A DNA stretch of 64,000 nucleotides. Origin: RBG-16-34-14 sp963727535. GTDB lineage: Bacteria; Bacteroidota; Ignavibacteria; Ignavibacteriales; Ignavibacteriaceae. Below the pieces are notes generated by a model. It saw only the letters and a program-made list of their open reading frames with translations, did no database searches and was not told the DNA's origin. The translations under genes and the position numbers were made by a program. Of this stretch, positions 9,632-16,662 are shown one piece after another (the stretch's first letter is position 1; each line of letters starts with the position of its first letter). The DNA lies in NCBI GenBank assembly GCA_963727535.1, contig CAVSGR010000001.1:868001-932000 (forward strand), given 5' to 3'.

Positions 9632-9672
9632 TTATGCTGAAGTGATTCTGTATAATTAACAGTTGTACTGCA
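9632..9672 (+). repeat. attC-like 3' half-site remnant
   Basis: GTGTTATGCTGAAGTGATTC followed by TGTATAATTAACAGTTGT closely resembles the sequence at 24747-24781, where GTGTTATACAGAAGTCGTTC and GGTATAATTGATTGTTATG occur. A looser version is at 12963-13021. In the other two copies the element ends at a GTTRRRY-like core; here the core has degenerated to GTTGTAC. The rest of 9459-9784 is AT-rich. It ends with about 20 codons of a membrane-like reading frame with no start (ending GPILGAGIGI, stop near 9750), perhaps the tail of a lost gene. Confidence 0.4.
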
Positions 9673-9784
9673 AAAGGTAATGCGGAAAATAAATTAATAA
9701 TTATTGCAACAATTGTGGGCCCAATACTTGGGGCTGGTATTGGTATATAATTGTAAAAATTTAGATAATCAATAGGTGATTTAA

Positions 9785-10216
9785 TTGAAAAATGTAATGA
9801 TTGCGGTTTTCTTTATAATATTAGGCGTATGGGGCTGTTCATCGGATAATCCGGTTAACCCGTCTGTTGTGCCGGCTTATGTAGGCGTGTACCAGGGTAC
9901 CACTTCGGTAGGCGACAGCGTAAGTTTTACCGTAACAAATGTAGGAGGAACAGCATTCGTAACTTCCTATTTCCTTTCATACCGCTATTCTTCGGGCGGC
10001 TCTTCTACGTATGGAACAAAAACAGGAACACAATCTGAAGGAATTGCAAAACTTATCGACAGCGCTTTTGAAATATCGTTAGGAACAAGTACTGAAGAAA
10101 AGTTTACAGGAACATTTTCTGATGATACTAAGCTAAACGGAACTTATAAATTTGACAGCGAGGAAACCGTCAGCCCGCTTACTTATGTATCCGGCTCTTT
10201 TTCCCTTAATAAATAA
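9785..10216 (+). CDS. Hypothetical lipoprotein
   Basis: A 143-residue protein starting at TTG, chosen because AGGTG (9774-9778) is at the right distance and the frame opens with a lipoprotein signal (GVWGC, Cys18). 'SSDNPVNPSVVPAYVGVYQG' after the Cys is a typical Ignavibacteria-like lipoprotein linker. The mature domain is Ser/Thr/Gly-rich beta structure with repeated 'G...t.s' strands ('YVGVYQGTTSVGDSVSFTV', 'KFTGTFSDDTKLNGTYKF'), resembling small lipocalin-like barrels. Function is unknown. It is the first of the same-strand run of small genes, and its terminator follows at 10253. Confidence 0.6.
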   Translation: MKNVMIAVFFIILGVWGCSSDNPVNPSVVPAYVGVYQGTTSVGDSVSFTVTNVGGTAFVTSYFLSYRYSSGGSSTYGTKTGTQSEGIAKLIDSAFEISLGTSTEEKFTGTFSDDTKLNGTYKFDSEETVSPLTYVSGSFSLNK

Positions 10217-10252
10217 GGCTCAAAGTAAAAACTATTTTATAAATGTTTTTAT

Positions 10253-10288
10253 ATCCCGCACTAATAATTTTACTGCGGGATTTTTTAT
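10253..10288 (+). terminator. Intrinsic terminator after the 9785 lipoprotein
   Basis: ATCCCGCA (10253-10260) pairs perfectly with TGCGGGAT (10274-10281) around a 13-base loop, and a run of six T follows. It lies 37 bases after the stop codon. Confidence 0.85.
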
Positions 10289-10470
10289 TTCTTTATTAAT
10301 AATTGAAGTTAGGTAAAAGACAACTAAATTAATTTCCACAATAAATTTTTACAGATAACACAATTTAAAATAAATCAGATTTTATTTTATCATCTATGAG
10401 TAAATATGTTTTCTTTTTAGATAAAGATTTCTTAAGCTTTATCAAACAGCTATAATGCTCTTTAGATAAT

Positions 10471-10565
10471 AGAAAATAATATAGCTCACACATTCCGAAC
10501 TGCACTTTTGCCTTCTGCCGTTTCACATTTTCTATCTTCCATCTTTGATTTTACATTTTACATTT
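10471..10565 (+). repeat. Intergenic direct repeat, copy 1
   Basis: The sequence around CTCACACATTCCGAACTGCA and CTTTTGCCTTCTGCC is repeated 900 bases downstream (11371-11475), nearly identical for the first 49 bases and then similar but gapped in a C/T-rich tail. Both copies lie 85-130 bases before a gene for an exported protein. The tail has heptamer-like TTTTACA units. I see no coding potential. The 370-base gap from 10288 to 10657 otherwise holds only AT-rich DNA. Confidence 0.7.
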
Positions 10566-10656
10566 CCAATTTTTTAGTTTAAGTTTCAGAATAAATTAAA
10601 TAACTCTTCCTGTTTCTCTTATAATCAATATTGAGCAGATAAAAAAGGTGGGAAAA

Positions 10657-11319
10657 GTGAAAACAAAATTATCAATTCTAACATTAGTAATTTTTTTCTA
10701 TTCTACTTTCTTATATTCACAGATTATCAAAGACTACGGAATGAAGATAGGTCTGACAAGCAGCAATATTATAGTAAAAAATGCAAAGCCTATAATAGTT
10801 GGTAGTAATAGTTATATGATAGATTATCCCAACGGACAACTTGTATCTCCAACAATAAGTTTATGGGCCAAGGTTATTGATGATAAAATATTGAGTCTTG
10901 AGTTTGAAACATCATATATTATAAAAGGTTTAAGTGAGACACAAACAGAAATGATAACTACAGCAGATAATCCATCTGCCGGTACCTTGGAAAAAATCAC
11001 AACAATTGAAACAATTAAATATTTACAACTTAACATTAACGGTCAATTAAAGTATTGTGCCGGGGCTGTAACTGTTTATGGCATAATTGGTCCCGCAGTA
11101 AGTTATATATTAGGCTCGGAGAATTTTATTATTATAAAAGAAAATAAGAAGGATTTCATCTTCGGGTATAATCTGGGAATAGGATTAGACCTAAGCAAAT
11201 GGATTAACAAAAGTATTTTTATTGAGGCAAGATACAATGGAGACTTCACAGAATTTTATAAAAGTGGTACCGAATTCTGGAATAAGGTTTGGATTTTTAA
11301 TGTTGGAACTTCATTATAA
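10657..11319 (+). CDS. Outer-membrane beta-barrel protein (OMP_b-brl type)
   Basis: About 220 residues. I take GTG 10657 as the start because AAGGTGGG (10646-10653) is correctly spaced and the signal peptide (MKTKLSILTLVIFFYSTFLYS) begins there; a GTG three codons upstream is possible. The mature part 'QIIKDYGMKIGLTSSNI' is the 'GlkgGlN.s' start of PorT/OMP_b-brl_2 barrels, followed by alternating strands ('LSLEFETSYIIKGLSE', 'KYLQLNINGQLKYC'), and it ends 'WIFNVGTSL'. Its function is unknown. It is followed by an attC-like core (GCCTAAC, 11325). Confidence 0.65.
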   Translation: MKTKLSILTLVIFFYSTFLYSQIIKDYGMKIGLTSSNIIVKNAKPIIVGSNSYMIDYPNGQLVSPTISLWAKVIDDKILSLEFETSYIIKGLSETQTEMITTADNPSAGTLEKITTIETIKYLQLNINGQLKYCAGAVTVYGIIGPAVSYILGSENFIIIKENKKDFIFGYNLGIGLDLSKWINKSIFIEARYNGDFTEFYKSGTEFWNKVWIFNVGTSL

Positions 11320-11324
11320 TAATT

Positions 11325-11331
11325 GCCTAAC
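11325..11331 (+). other. attC-like R'' core (GCCTAAC)
   Basis: GCCTAAC matches the RYYYAAC left core of attC sites, six bases after the 10657 gene's stop. The same heptamer follows the lipoprotein at 15943. No convincing right core is seen before 11557, so this is at best a damaged site. Confidence 0.3.
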
Positions 11332-11370
11332 CGACACCCATCCGGCAAGTAAAAGTTGGAAAAAATAACC

Positions 11371-11475
11371 AGAGAATAATATGGCTCACACATTCCGAAC
11401 TGCACTTTTGCCTTCTGCCTTTTCACATCTTCCATTTTCCATCACCCTTCTTCCATTATAGATTTTACATTTTAG
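11371..11475 (+). repeat. Intergenic direct repeat, copy 2
   Basis: Second copy of the element at 10471, exactly 900 bases downstream, again just before a gene for an exported protein. The 49-base core differs by only a few bases. The spacing means the unit 'repeat plus outer-membrane gene' is followed by 'repeat plus exported protein gene'. Confidence 0.7.
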
Positions 11476-11556
11476 TTCTTTTAGATTAGTTTATTATGCT
11501 TGTTTTTTTGACTCTTATACTGATTTTTGTTCGTATCTAACAAAGAGGAGATTTTC

Positions 11557-12762
11557 ATGTTTATCATTAAAAAAAAATTACAAATATTCTTTTTAATACT
11601 TGTGTCATCCGGCATCTGTTACGCACAATTTTTAGATAATTTTGATAACAAAGAAATAGATGGATGGTTCTTTTTTACTGGTGACGGAAATGCAAAAATG
11701 GATTTTCTCCAAAGAGATGACTATGCAACTATTTTAGTAGATGGGACAAAAGACAGGGACAATGTATACTGGACATTAATTAAACGTGATGTAACAGCTT
11801 CTCTCGATCTAAACAAATTTAAAGATCCTTCTTATCAACTACGCGTCGAAGCAAAAGTACGCCTTCACAATGCACCTCGCCGTGTTAATATGATGGTAAA
11901 TACTCAAAGGACTACTAATTTCCATATCGATTTAATGGAGTTTGATATACCTGATACTACCGATTGGCATATCATCAGTATGACGACTAAAAAATTTGAT
12001 TGTGTTCCCGGCGATACAGTTTATGTGCAGTTGTGCGTAACAGACTATGGATTAGATAAATATTATGTCGATTTGGATTACTACCGTGCAGACATTGTAA
12101 ATGTTAATACTGCAAGACCGGATAAAGGAGAGCTTGTTCCCTATCATCCTCCCATTCCGGATGTAAATACTTTTTCAGATCATATCAACGTTACACAGGA
12201 CTGTTTGATTAATTCTGTTTTTCCCAATGTTAACTTTAATGACTGGCATATTAAAGAAGAGGATGGAGATAAAAAAATATTAACCGTAAATGCTAATCAA
12301 TGGACTATTTTAAGATGGGATTTTGGACAATATAAAAATTTAAAAGCCGATGGAGCAGGTTTATTGGAATTAACAACATACTCAGTTCCTAAAGGCGGCA
12401 ACTTTATTGAAGCTTATGGTCAGGATTTTGGCGAAGAGTTCGGCAAAGTAAGAGTAATTGAAATTTTGGGTGGAGATCCTGGGTGGGATCAAAATAGTGT
12501 GACGTACAATAATTTTATGAATGACAAAACTTATCCTGAAGTTTTTAATACACAGATGGTTTATGATGTAGAGTTATCAGAAGAAAAAGGCGGTAAGAAT
12601 TTTATTACAATTTCAAAACCTGTCTTGCAGCGTATGTTGGATGGGAAAACAAAAGGTTTACTTATTCGTCCACTGGGTGCAATAGAAGCTTCTTTTTATG
12701 CTTCGGAAAACCTGATGGGTAATGTTTCTCCTAAGCTGCATTTTAATATTGTAAAACGGTAG
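11557..12762 (+). CDS. Secreted beta-sandwich protein of unknown function
   Basis: 402 residues from ATG 11557, where AGAGGAG lies six bases upstream and a signal peptide begins (MFIIKKKLQIFFLILVSS, cleaved after YAQ). Two beta-rich modules can be seen. The first (roughly residues 30-190) runs 'FLDNFDNKEIDGWFFFTGDG' to 'YYVDLDYYRADIV', like carbohydrate-binding jelly rolls. The second (about 210-400) contains 'WTILRWDFGQYKNLKADGAG' and 'GAIEASFYASENL', resembling DNRLRE/CBM96-type domains found next to polysaccharide-degrading enzymes. There is no catalytic motif I can name. The stop codon lies inside a 28-base palindrome. Confidence 0.55.
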   Translation: MFIIKKKLQIFFLILVSSGICYAQFLDNFDNKEIDGWFFFTGDGNAKMDFLQRDDYATILVDGTKDRDNVYWTLIKRDVTASLDLNKFKDPSYQLRVEAKVRLHNAPRRVNMMVNTQRTTNFHIDLMEFDIPDTTDWHIISMTTKKFDCVPGDTVYVQLCVTDYGLDKYYVDLDYYRADIVNVNTARPDKGELVPYHPPIPDVNTFSDHINVTQDCLINSVFPNVNFNDWHIKEEDGDKKILTVNANQWTILRWDFGQYKNLKADGAGLLELTTYSVPKGGNFIEAYGQDFGEEFGKVRVIEILGGDPGWDQNSVTYNNFMNDKTYPEVFNTQMVYDVELSEEKGGKNFITISKPVLQRMLDGKTKGLLIRPLGAIEASFYASENLMGNVSPKLHFNIVKR

Positions 12763-12786
12763 GAACTTGATTAATCAAGTTCCTAC
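12759..12786. repeat. 28-base perfect palindrome, copy A
   Basis: GTAGGAACTTGATT at 12759 is followed at once by its exact reverse complement to 12786. It overlaps the stop codon (TAG) of the preceding gene. A sister palindrome that differs by only one compensated base pair (GTAGGAACTTCATT) is at 24598. It can act as a transcript-end hairpin, and the compensated change suggests that the structure is maintained. Confidence 0.85.
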
Positions 12787-12962
12787 ATATTTCCAGTTCC
12801 TGTAGATTAAATTTTACATTTTATTTTTTTTAGATTAAGTTATATATACAAAACAAATAACAACACCCCTGTTTCTTTATTTGGGTTGGGAAAAAGGATA
12901 AAATGAAAGTTGGGACTTTTCGAATGAGACTAAAATCAATAATAATTTTTCTACTTTCAGAG

Positions 12963-13021
12963 TGTTATAAAGCTTGTCCGCCTTTGACGGAGAATTTTGG
13001 CAGCATAATTAATAGTTAGGT
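12963..13021 (+). repeat. attC-like 3' half-site ending in GTTAGGT
   Basis: GTGTTATAAAGC, a C/G-rich hairpin-forming middle (GTCCGCCTTTGACGGA), then CAGCATAATTAATA and the core GTTAGGT at 13015-13021. GTTAGGT fits the attC right core GTTRRRY and is the exact reverse complement of ACCTAAC at 13540, after the next gene. This is the arrangement expected of one cassette's two ends. A 38-codon frame upstream (from 12903) ends inside this element and is probably a relic. Confidence 0.5.
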
Positions 13022-13045
13022 GTTTAACAAATTGCGAGGGGAAAT

Positions 13046-13471
13046 ATGAGAATAAATAGAATAATATTATTTGTATTCATTTCTTTAATGGCAATCTCTT
13101 GTAAAAATAATCCTATAGCTGTAGATAAATCCGAATCTATATTTGGAATTTGGAATAGAGTTGAACCGATTTTAGATAATTATAGACAAGGTTCATCTGG
13201 TATTACTACTTTAGAATTATATGTTGATTCAACTTACAATGCTGTTTTCGGAACAATAAAAACTACTCACGGAACTTTTGAAGTTACCAAATCAATAATT
13301 CCACTTTTTTCAATGGATAGTATTTACGTTCTGAATTTAATTGATGAGAAAGATATTCTAAATAATATCAGCTTCAGAATTATTTCCTTTAATAAAGATT
13401 CTCTTTCTTTACATAGAATTGCTACAGATTCAGTTGATGAATTTTTTAAAAGAAGTTCTTATATAGAATAA
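13046..13471 (+). CDS. Hypothetical lipoprotein (cassette gene 1)
   Basis: A 141-residue protein with a lipoprotein signal (AISC, Cys19) and a good GAGGGG site before ATG 13046. The mature part ('FGIWNRVEPILDNYRQGSSG', 'TLELYVDSTYNAVFGTIKTT') looks like a small lipocalin/META-like beta domain in which a conserved 'G.W' is followed by strands, but no family is certain. It is bracketed by GTTAGGT (13015) and ACCTAAC (13540), a matched pair. It has no promoter or terminator of its own, as is usual for integron cassettes. Confidence 0.6.
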   Translation: MRINRIILFVFISLMAISCKNNPIAVDKSESIFGIWNRVEPILDNYRQGSSGITTLELYVDSTYNAVFGTIKTTHGTFEVTKSIIPLFSMDSIYVLNLIDEKDILNNISFRIISFNKDSLSLHRIATDSVDEFFKRSSYIE

Positions 13472-13539
13472 ATGTTTATACAAAAAAAAAAAAAAATCAC
13501 GATATATTTTTTATATTTTAGTAAAGTATTAAAAAAAAC

Positions 13540-13702
13540 ACCTAACCGCTTAAAAAAGTAAAAAGTCAATGAGCCAATCAAGCGGACGCCCCCGCAAAGC
13601 GGGGTAAACTATTTCGCAATTGGCATTTTTATTATTTGAAAGTTTTAGTTCCGTTTCGGCTTTGTTGTTCTGCGCTGCGGGTTAGCCGCCACTCCGTTAT
13701 CG
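13540..13702 (+). other. Putative attC site
   Basis: Left core ACCTAAC (13540-13546) is followed by a structured region with a strong hairpin (CCCCGC at 13589, AAA loop, GCGGGG). A G/T-rich 3' half CGGCTTTGTTGTTCTGCGC then CGGGTTAGCCGCCACTCC leads to the core-like GTTATCG at 13696-13702. The 3' half has the layout seen at 15061-15107 (GGCGGGTTA...GCAACTCC then ATTAGCT) and at 14130-14176. Length is about 163 bases, longer than typical attC sites (57-141) but similar to the site at 16459. The right core deviates from GTTRRRY at one position. Confidence 0.5.
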
Positions 13703-13714
13703 CACGAAGAAAAT

Positions 13715-13966
13715 ATGGAAGTAAAAAAGCAATTGAATAAAGTTGGAATGATAATCATTATAGTTGTTTTTTGTATACCAGTGGCGATTGTGGCTACTTT
13801 AGTTACCTCATCATTTTGGGCGTGGTTTGAAACCACATTTAAAATAGAATCGTATGGCCATTCTGGACCTGCTGAATGGTGCTATTTAGCCTCTTATGTT
13901 ATTTTGATTACAATCTGTATTTCAGTTTGGTCAATATCTAAGCGTAGGATTGTCAATAATAAATAA
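13715..13966 (+). CDS. Small membrane protein (cassette gene 2)
   Basis: 83 residues with two transmembrane helices (about 11-33 and 55-75) and a loop 'FKIESYGHSGPAEWCYLASY' between them. The 'E.yGHSGPAEWCYL' loop has the look of small hypothetical membrane proteins that recur in integron arrays, from memory of the type rather than a search. The ATG lies 13 bases after the putative attC right core and has no clear Shine-Dalgarno (AAGAAAAT only), as is common for cassette ORFs. Confidence 0.6.
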   Translation: MEVKKQLNKVGMIIIIVVFCIPVAIVATLVTSSFWAWFETTFKIESYGHSGPAEWCYLASYVILITICISVWSISKRRIVNNK

Positions 13967-13998
13967 ACATGTAAAATTATATTGCTAAAAATTTAAGA

Positions 13999-14094
13999 AT
14001 GTCAAAATCAAAAAAACATCATTTTATTTCTCAATTCTATTTAGCTGGTTTTACTTCTGATGGGACAAAAGATGGACATATTGTTTGCAAATGA
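13999..14094 (+). pseudogene. N-terminal fragment of a DUF4238-like protein
   Basis: A 31-codon frame reading 'MSKSKKHHFISQFYLAGFT' then 'SDGTKDGHIVCK' and stop. 'KKHHfisQFYLagFt' is the distinctive start of DUF4238 proteins, which are normally about 250-300 residues. Only the first tenth remains before an attC-like 3' half-site, so this is a deleted cassette. Confidence 0.6.
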
Positions 14095-14129
14095 AAAATT
14101 GTTCTATTTAAAAAGTTGTTTAATGAATG

Positions 14130-14176
14130 TAGCGTTGTTGTGGTGGGCTGCGCCTTAGCCACAATACCCTTAACTG
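14130..14176 (+). other. attC-like 3' half-site
   Basis: AGCGTTGTTGTGGTGGGCTG then CGCCTTAGCCACAATACC and the degenerate core CTTAACTG (14169-14176). It aligns by eye with the 3' half at 13650-13702. CTTAACTG is a 6/8 complement of CAGCTAAC, which lies after the next gene (14881). Confidence 0.4.
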
Positions 14177-14190
14177 TAAATTAGTTTATT

Positions 14191-14874
14191 ATGGATATCA
14201 AATCAAAAAAAGCATTATTACTGGATATGAATAGTACTTTCATGTTTGGTGAAGATAGATTTGGAGAATCTGAAGATTTCTCGGTTTATTATAAAAGCAT
14301 TGGCGGTAATCTTGAGCAAGATTGCCTAAATCAAACAATTCGTTCCGCATATGAATATCTTGACACTAGATATCCGGATAAAAAATATAGAAATAGCTTC
14401 CCTTCATTGGAAGAAGCAATTAAAGAAGTTTCAGAAATTAAAATCAATGATGTAGAATTAAAAAAAATTGTGAATACATTTGCTTTCCATGAATTAGGAC
14501 AAATTTCAGAAGACTATGTAAAAGTCCTCCATGACTTGAATGATAAATTTATACTAGGAGCAGTTATTGACATTTGGTCTCCAAAAAATGCATGGATTAA
14601 TCTTTTTAAGAAATTGGGAATAATTAGTTTGTTTAAATCTATGTCTTTTTCATCTGACCATGGTATTGTAAAACCATCTCCAAAACCTTTTCAAAGGGTA
14701 TTAAAAGAGCTTGGCATATCTAATAAAGAAGCATTAGTTATTGGTGATTCACCTAGAAGGGACTTAGGTGGTGCACAAGCGGCAGAGATTGATTGTATTT
14801 TAGTTGGCGGCAAATGTCATCCGGAGGCTTTGCTGTGCTATGATAATCTTCTGAGTTTTTATTATAGTTTATGA
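14191..14874 (+). CDS. HAD-superfamily hydrolase with altered motif I (cassette gene 3)
   Basis: A 227-residue protein of the haloacid dehalogenase fold. Motif I is LLLDMNSTF (Asp12, Asn14) in place of DxDxT; motif II lies near 'VIDIWSPKNAW'; motif III Lys is in 'GIVKPSPKPFQRVL'; motif IV is VIGDSPRRDLGGA. A helical cap of about 100 residues follows motif I. In HAD phosphatases the second Asp of motif I is the acid/base, so Asn there suggests altered or weak phosphatase activity, or another substrate class. The ATG has no strong ribosome site. It is bracketed by attC-like cores. Confidence 0.75.
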   Translation: MDIKSKKALLLDMNSTFMFGEDRFGESEDFSVYYKSIGGNLEQDCLNQTIRSAYEYLDTRYPDKKYRNSFPSLEEAIKEVSEIKINDVELKKIVNTFAFHELGQISEDYVKVLHDLNDKFILGAVIDIWSPKNAWINLFKKLGIISLFKSMSFSSDHGIVKPSPKPFQRVLKELGISNKEALVIGDSPRRDLGGAQAAEIDCILVGGKCHPEALLCYDNLLSFYYSL

Positions 14875-14880
14875 TATTTA

Positions 14881-15107
14881 CAGCTAACCAGCTTTTCAAC
14901 CCGACCACCGAACTCAGTCGGGGAAGTTTATAAAAATTTAGTTTGAAAGTTTTGTGTGAAATTGCTATTTAACATTGAAAGGAAAATTAAGTAAACAAAA
15001 ACAGTTGTTGCAAAGAAAATTAACAACAATTTTTATAAACTTTGACGGAAACAAAATAACTTAAGTTTGCTGTTTTGGGTGGCGGGTTATTTGCAACTCC
15101 ATTAGCT
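14881..15107 (+). other. Putative attC site (long)
   Basis: Begins with CAGCTAAC, which almost overlaps the preceding gene's end, and ends with ATTAGCT (15101-15107), complementary to AGCTAAC except for one base (A for the first G). Inside it are a 57-base segment (14901-14957) that recurs at 15850, and an inverted pair TTGTTGCAAAGAAAATTAACAACAA-like region near 15005. The 3' half (GGGTGGCGGGTTATTTGCAA then CTCC) matches that at 13660-13695. At 227 bases it is very long, so an insertion inside it is possible. Confidence 0.4.
14901..14957 (+). repeat. 57-base direct repeat, copy 1
   Basis: CCGACCACCGAACTCAGTCG then GGGAAGTTTATAAAAATTTA then GTTTGAAAGTTTTGTGT. Copy 2 is at 15850-15905 with two substitutions and one T fewer. 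The CCGAC...GTCGG part forms a hairpin. Both copies directly follow an AGCTA(A/T)C core after a gene, so they are homologous attC 5' portions. Confidence 0.8.
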
Positions 15108-15135
15108 ACCAGATAATTATTTAAATAATTTCATA

Positions 15136-15819
15136 ATGAAGTACATAAAGTTATTATTTCTGAGCCTGATTTTTAGCGGTTCATTAATCTATTCACAAGA
15201 GACTAATGGAAAGTCTGGTTTTATTTCTCTGAATACCGGAACATTTATTTCTTCGATTGATCAGTTTTCTAAAACGTATGACTCGAGATTCGGTTTTATC
15301 TATGGTATAGAAGTCGCTATCGCCAATACTGAACAAACATATTTTTTCATAAAAGTTAGCTATTTTGTAAAAAATGGTACACCGGTTACAAATGATTTTG
15401 ATTACTCAAGCGGTTACCCAATTTTTGTAAAAGTTAACAAAGAAGGTTCTGCTAAGTTTACCCAGTTACTCATGAACGAAGGATTTATATACAATTTATT
15501 CTTAGATTCTGATTGGACTCTAGGATTAAATGGGGGAATAACTTTTTGTTTAGTTTCAAAAGAAGAGAAAAATGCACGTGGGGATACTTATTATTCAACT
15601 GATGCATCCGGAATGTTTGGAGTATTTATTGGTGCTGCACTTGAAAAGAAATTTAATGATAGTCACGTCTCAGTCTTCTTAGAGCCGCAATATAATTATG
15701 TCAAAAGTAATGTTTTGATAATTAATTCCACAACAAATAATGTGTATATAGGAAATTATGGTGGTTTAAATTTAAGTGCGGGAATTAGATTCTATTTTAA
15801 AGAAATAAAACTGCATTAA
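15136..15819 (+). CDS. Outer-membrane beta-barrel protein (cassette gene 4)
   Basis: 227 residues. A signal peptide (MKYIKLLFLSLIFSGSLIYS) is followed by alternating strands: 'NGKSGFISLNTGTFISSID', 'QTYFFIKVSYFVKNG', 'WTLGLNGGITFCLV', 'SVFLEPQYNYV' and the final 'LSAGIRFYFKEIKLH'. This is the build of an 8-10 strand OMP barrel of the Bacteroidota type; the role is unknown. The start was chosen for the signal peptide; no clear Shine-Dalgarno is present. It lies between core-like ATTAGCT (15101) and AGCTATC (15830). An outer-membrane protein is unusual but not unknown cargo for cassettes. Confidence 0.6.
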   Translation: MKYIKLLFLSLIFSGSLIYSQETNGKSGFISLNTGTFISSIDQFSKTYDSRFGFIYGIEVAIANTEQTYFFIKVSYFVKNGTPVTNDFDYSSGYPIFVKVNKEGSAKFTQLLMNEGFIYNLFLDSDWTLGLNGGITFCLVSKEEKNARGDTYYSTDASGMFGVFIGAALEKKFNDSHVSVFLEPQYNYVKSNVLIINSTTNNVYIGNYGGLNLSAGIRFYFKEIKLH

Positions 15820-15849
15820 ATAAAAAGGTAGCTATCCTGTTCTTCTGGC

Positions 15850-15905
15850 CGACCGCCGAACTCAGTCGGGGAAGTTTATAGAAATTTAGTTTGAAAGTTT
15901 TGTGT
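15850..15905 (+). repeat. 57-base direct repeat, copy 2, attC-like 5' part
   Basis: Second copy of the element at 14901, preceded by AGCTATC (15830-15836) in the position where the first copy is preceded by AGCTAAC. No 3' half-site follows: the next gene begins 38 bases later, after GTAGGC, which may be a damaged GTTAGGC core. Confidence 0.7.
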
Positions 15906-15942
15906 TTTATGAAAGTAGGCTTTTAATAAAAAGGTGAGAATT

Positions 15943-16443
15943 ATGAAAAAGAATTTATTAAAACTGTTTCTGTTTCTCATTTCACTATCAGTAATGTCGT
16001 GTAAAGATAAACCCACAGAGAATTCTTCTTTAAATACTTCTAACTATGAAATTGTTTTGAGTGGTTGGAATGGAAAAATGGGCAAAGAAGATCACATTAT
16101 TCAGTTAAACTCAGATGGAAGTTTTACTCAGTCCGTAATTAGTTGGGACGATTCTTGCGGTAAAATATCATCAACAGATTATAATAAATTTATCTCTGAA
16201 CTAAATGCTATTAATCCTATGCTGATTAGTTTATATCATACCGGTAGTTGTACAGACGCAGATGGTGGGAAGCAAACAACTAAGCTAATATTAACAAATA
16301 AAGATTCTAATAAAACAAATACTATTCGTTGGTCAGATTGTGAAAATGATGAGGCAAATAAATCTCTAATCGAAAAATTAAATCTAATACGCGATCACAT
16401 TAATAATGTAATTCAAATAACAGAAAAACATTTGTGTAATTAG
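15943..16443 (+). CDS. Hypothetical lipoprotein (cassette gene 5)
   Basis: 166 residues from ATG 15943, which has AAGGTGAG (15931-15938) upstream; a GTG three codons earlier is less likely because it falls inside that site. Lipoprotein signal with VMSC (Cys20). The mature domain 'YEIVLSGWNGKMGKEDHIIQ' followed by 'LNSDGSFTQSVISWDDSCGKI' and two further Cys ('HTGSCTDADGG', 'RWSDCENDE') suggests a disulphide-stabilised beta fold of the kind 'G.f.....' seen in small protease-inhibitor-like or MliC-like lipoproteins, without a firm family. It is followed by the best attC candidate in the window. Confidence 0.55.
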   Translation: MKKNLLKLFLFLISLSVMSCKDKPTENSSLNTSNYEIVLSGWNGKMGKEDHIIQLNSDGSFTQSVISWDDSCGKISSTDYNKFISELNAINPMLISLYHTGSCTDADGGKQTTKLILTNKDSNKTNTIRWSDCENDEANKSLIEKLNLIRDHINNVIQITEKHLCN

Positions 16444-16458
16444 AGACATAAATTAAAA

Positions 16459-16633
16459 GCCTAACCCGAAATTCAAAGCGACCGCTATCTTCGATGCGGT
16501 CCGTTTATGGTTTTTAAGTTAGTTAAATAGAACTAAGTAGCTGTTAATGTAGTTAAAGTACAAAAAAAAATAGCGTTGGTTAGTTAAGCAACATTGCAGT
16601 TGTAGGCGGCGGCTAAAAACCACGTCGTTAGGC
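16459..16633 (+). other. Putative attC site with perfectly paired cores
   Basis: Left core GCCTAAC (16459-16465) and right core GTTAGGC (16627-16633) are exact reverse complements and both fit the attC consensus (RYYYAAC / GTTRRRY). Just inside the left core is a hairpin GACCGC-tatcttcgat-GCGGTC. Just inside the right core is AGTTGTAGGCGGCGGCTAAA then AACCACGTC. At 175 bases it is longer than common attC sites. It starts 16 bases after a gene and ends 30 bases before the next ATG, as in integron arrays. Confidence 0.6.
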
Positions 16634-16662
16634 GTTTACTCAATTTTTGAAAGGACTTATAA

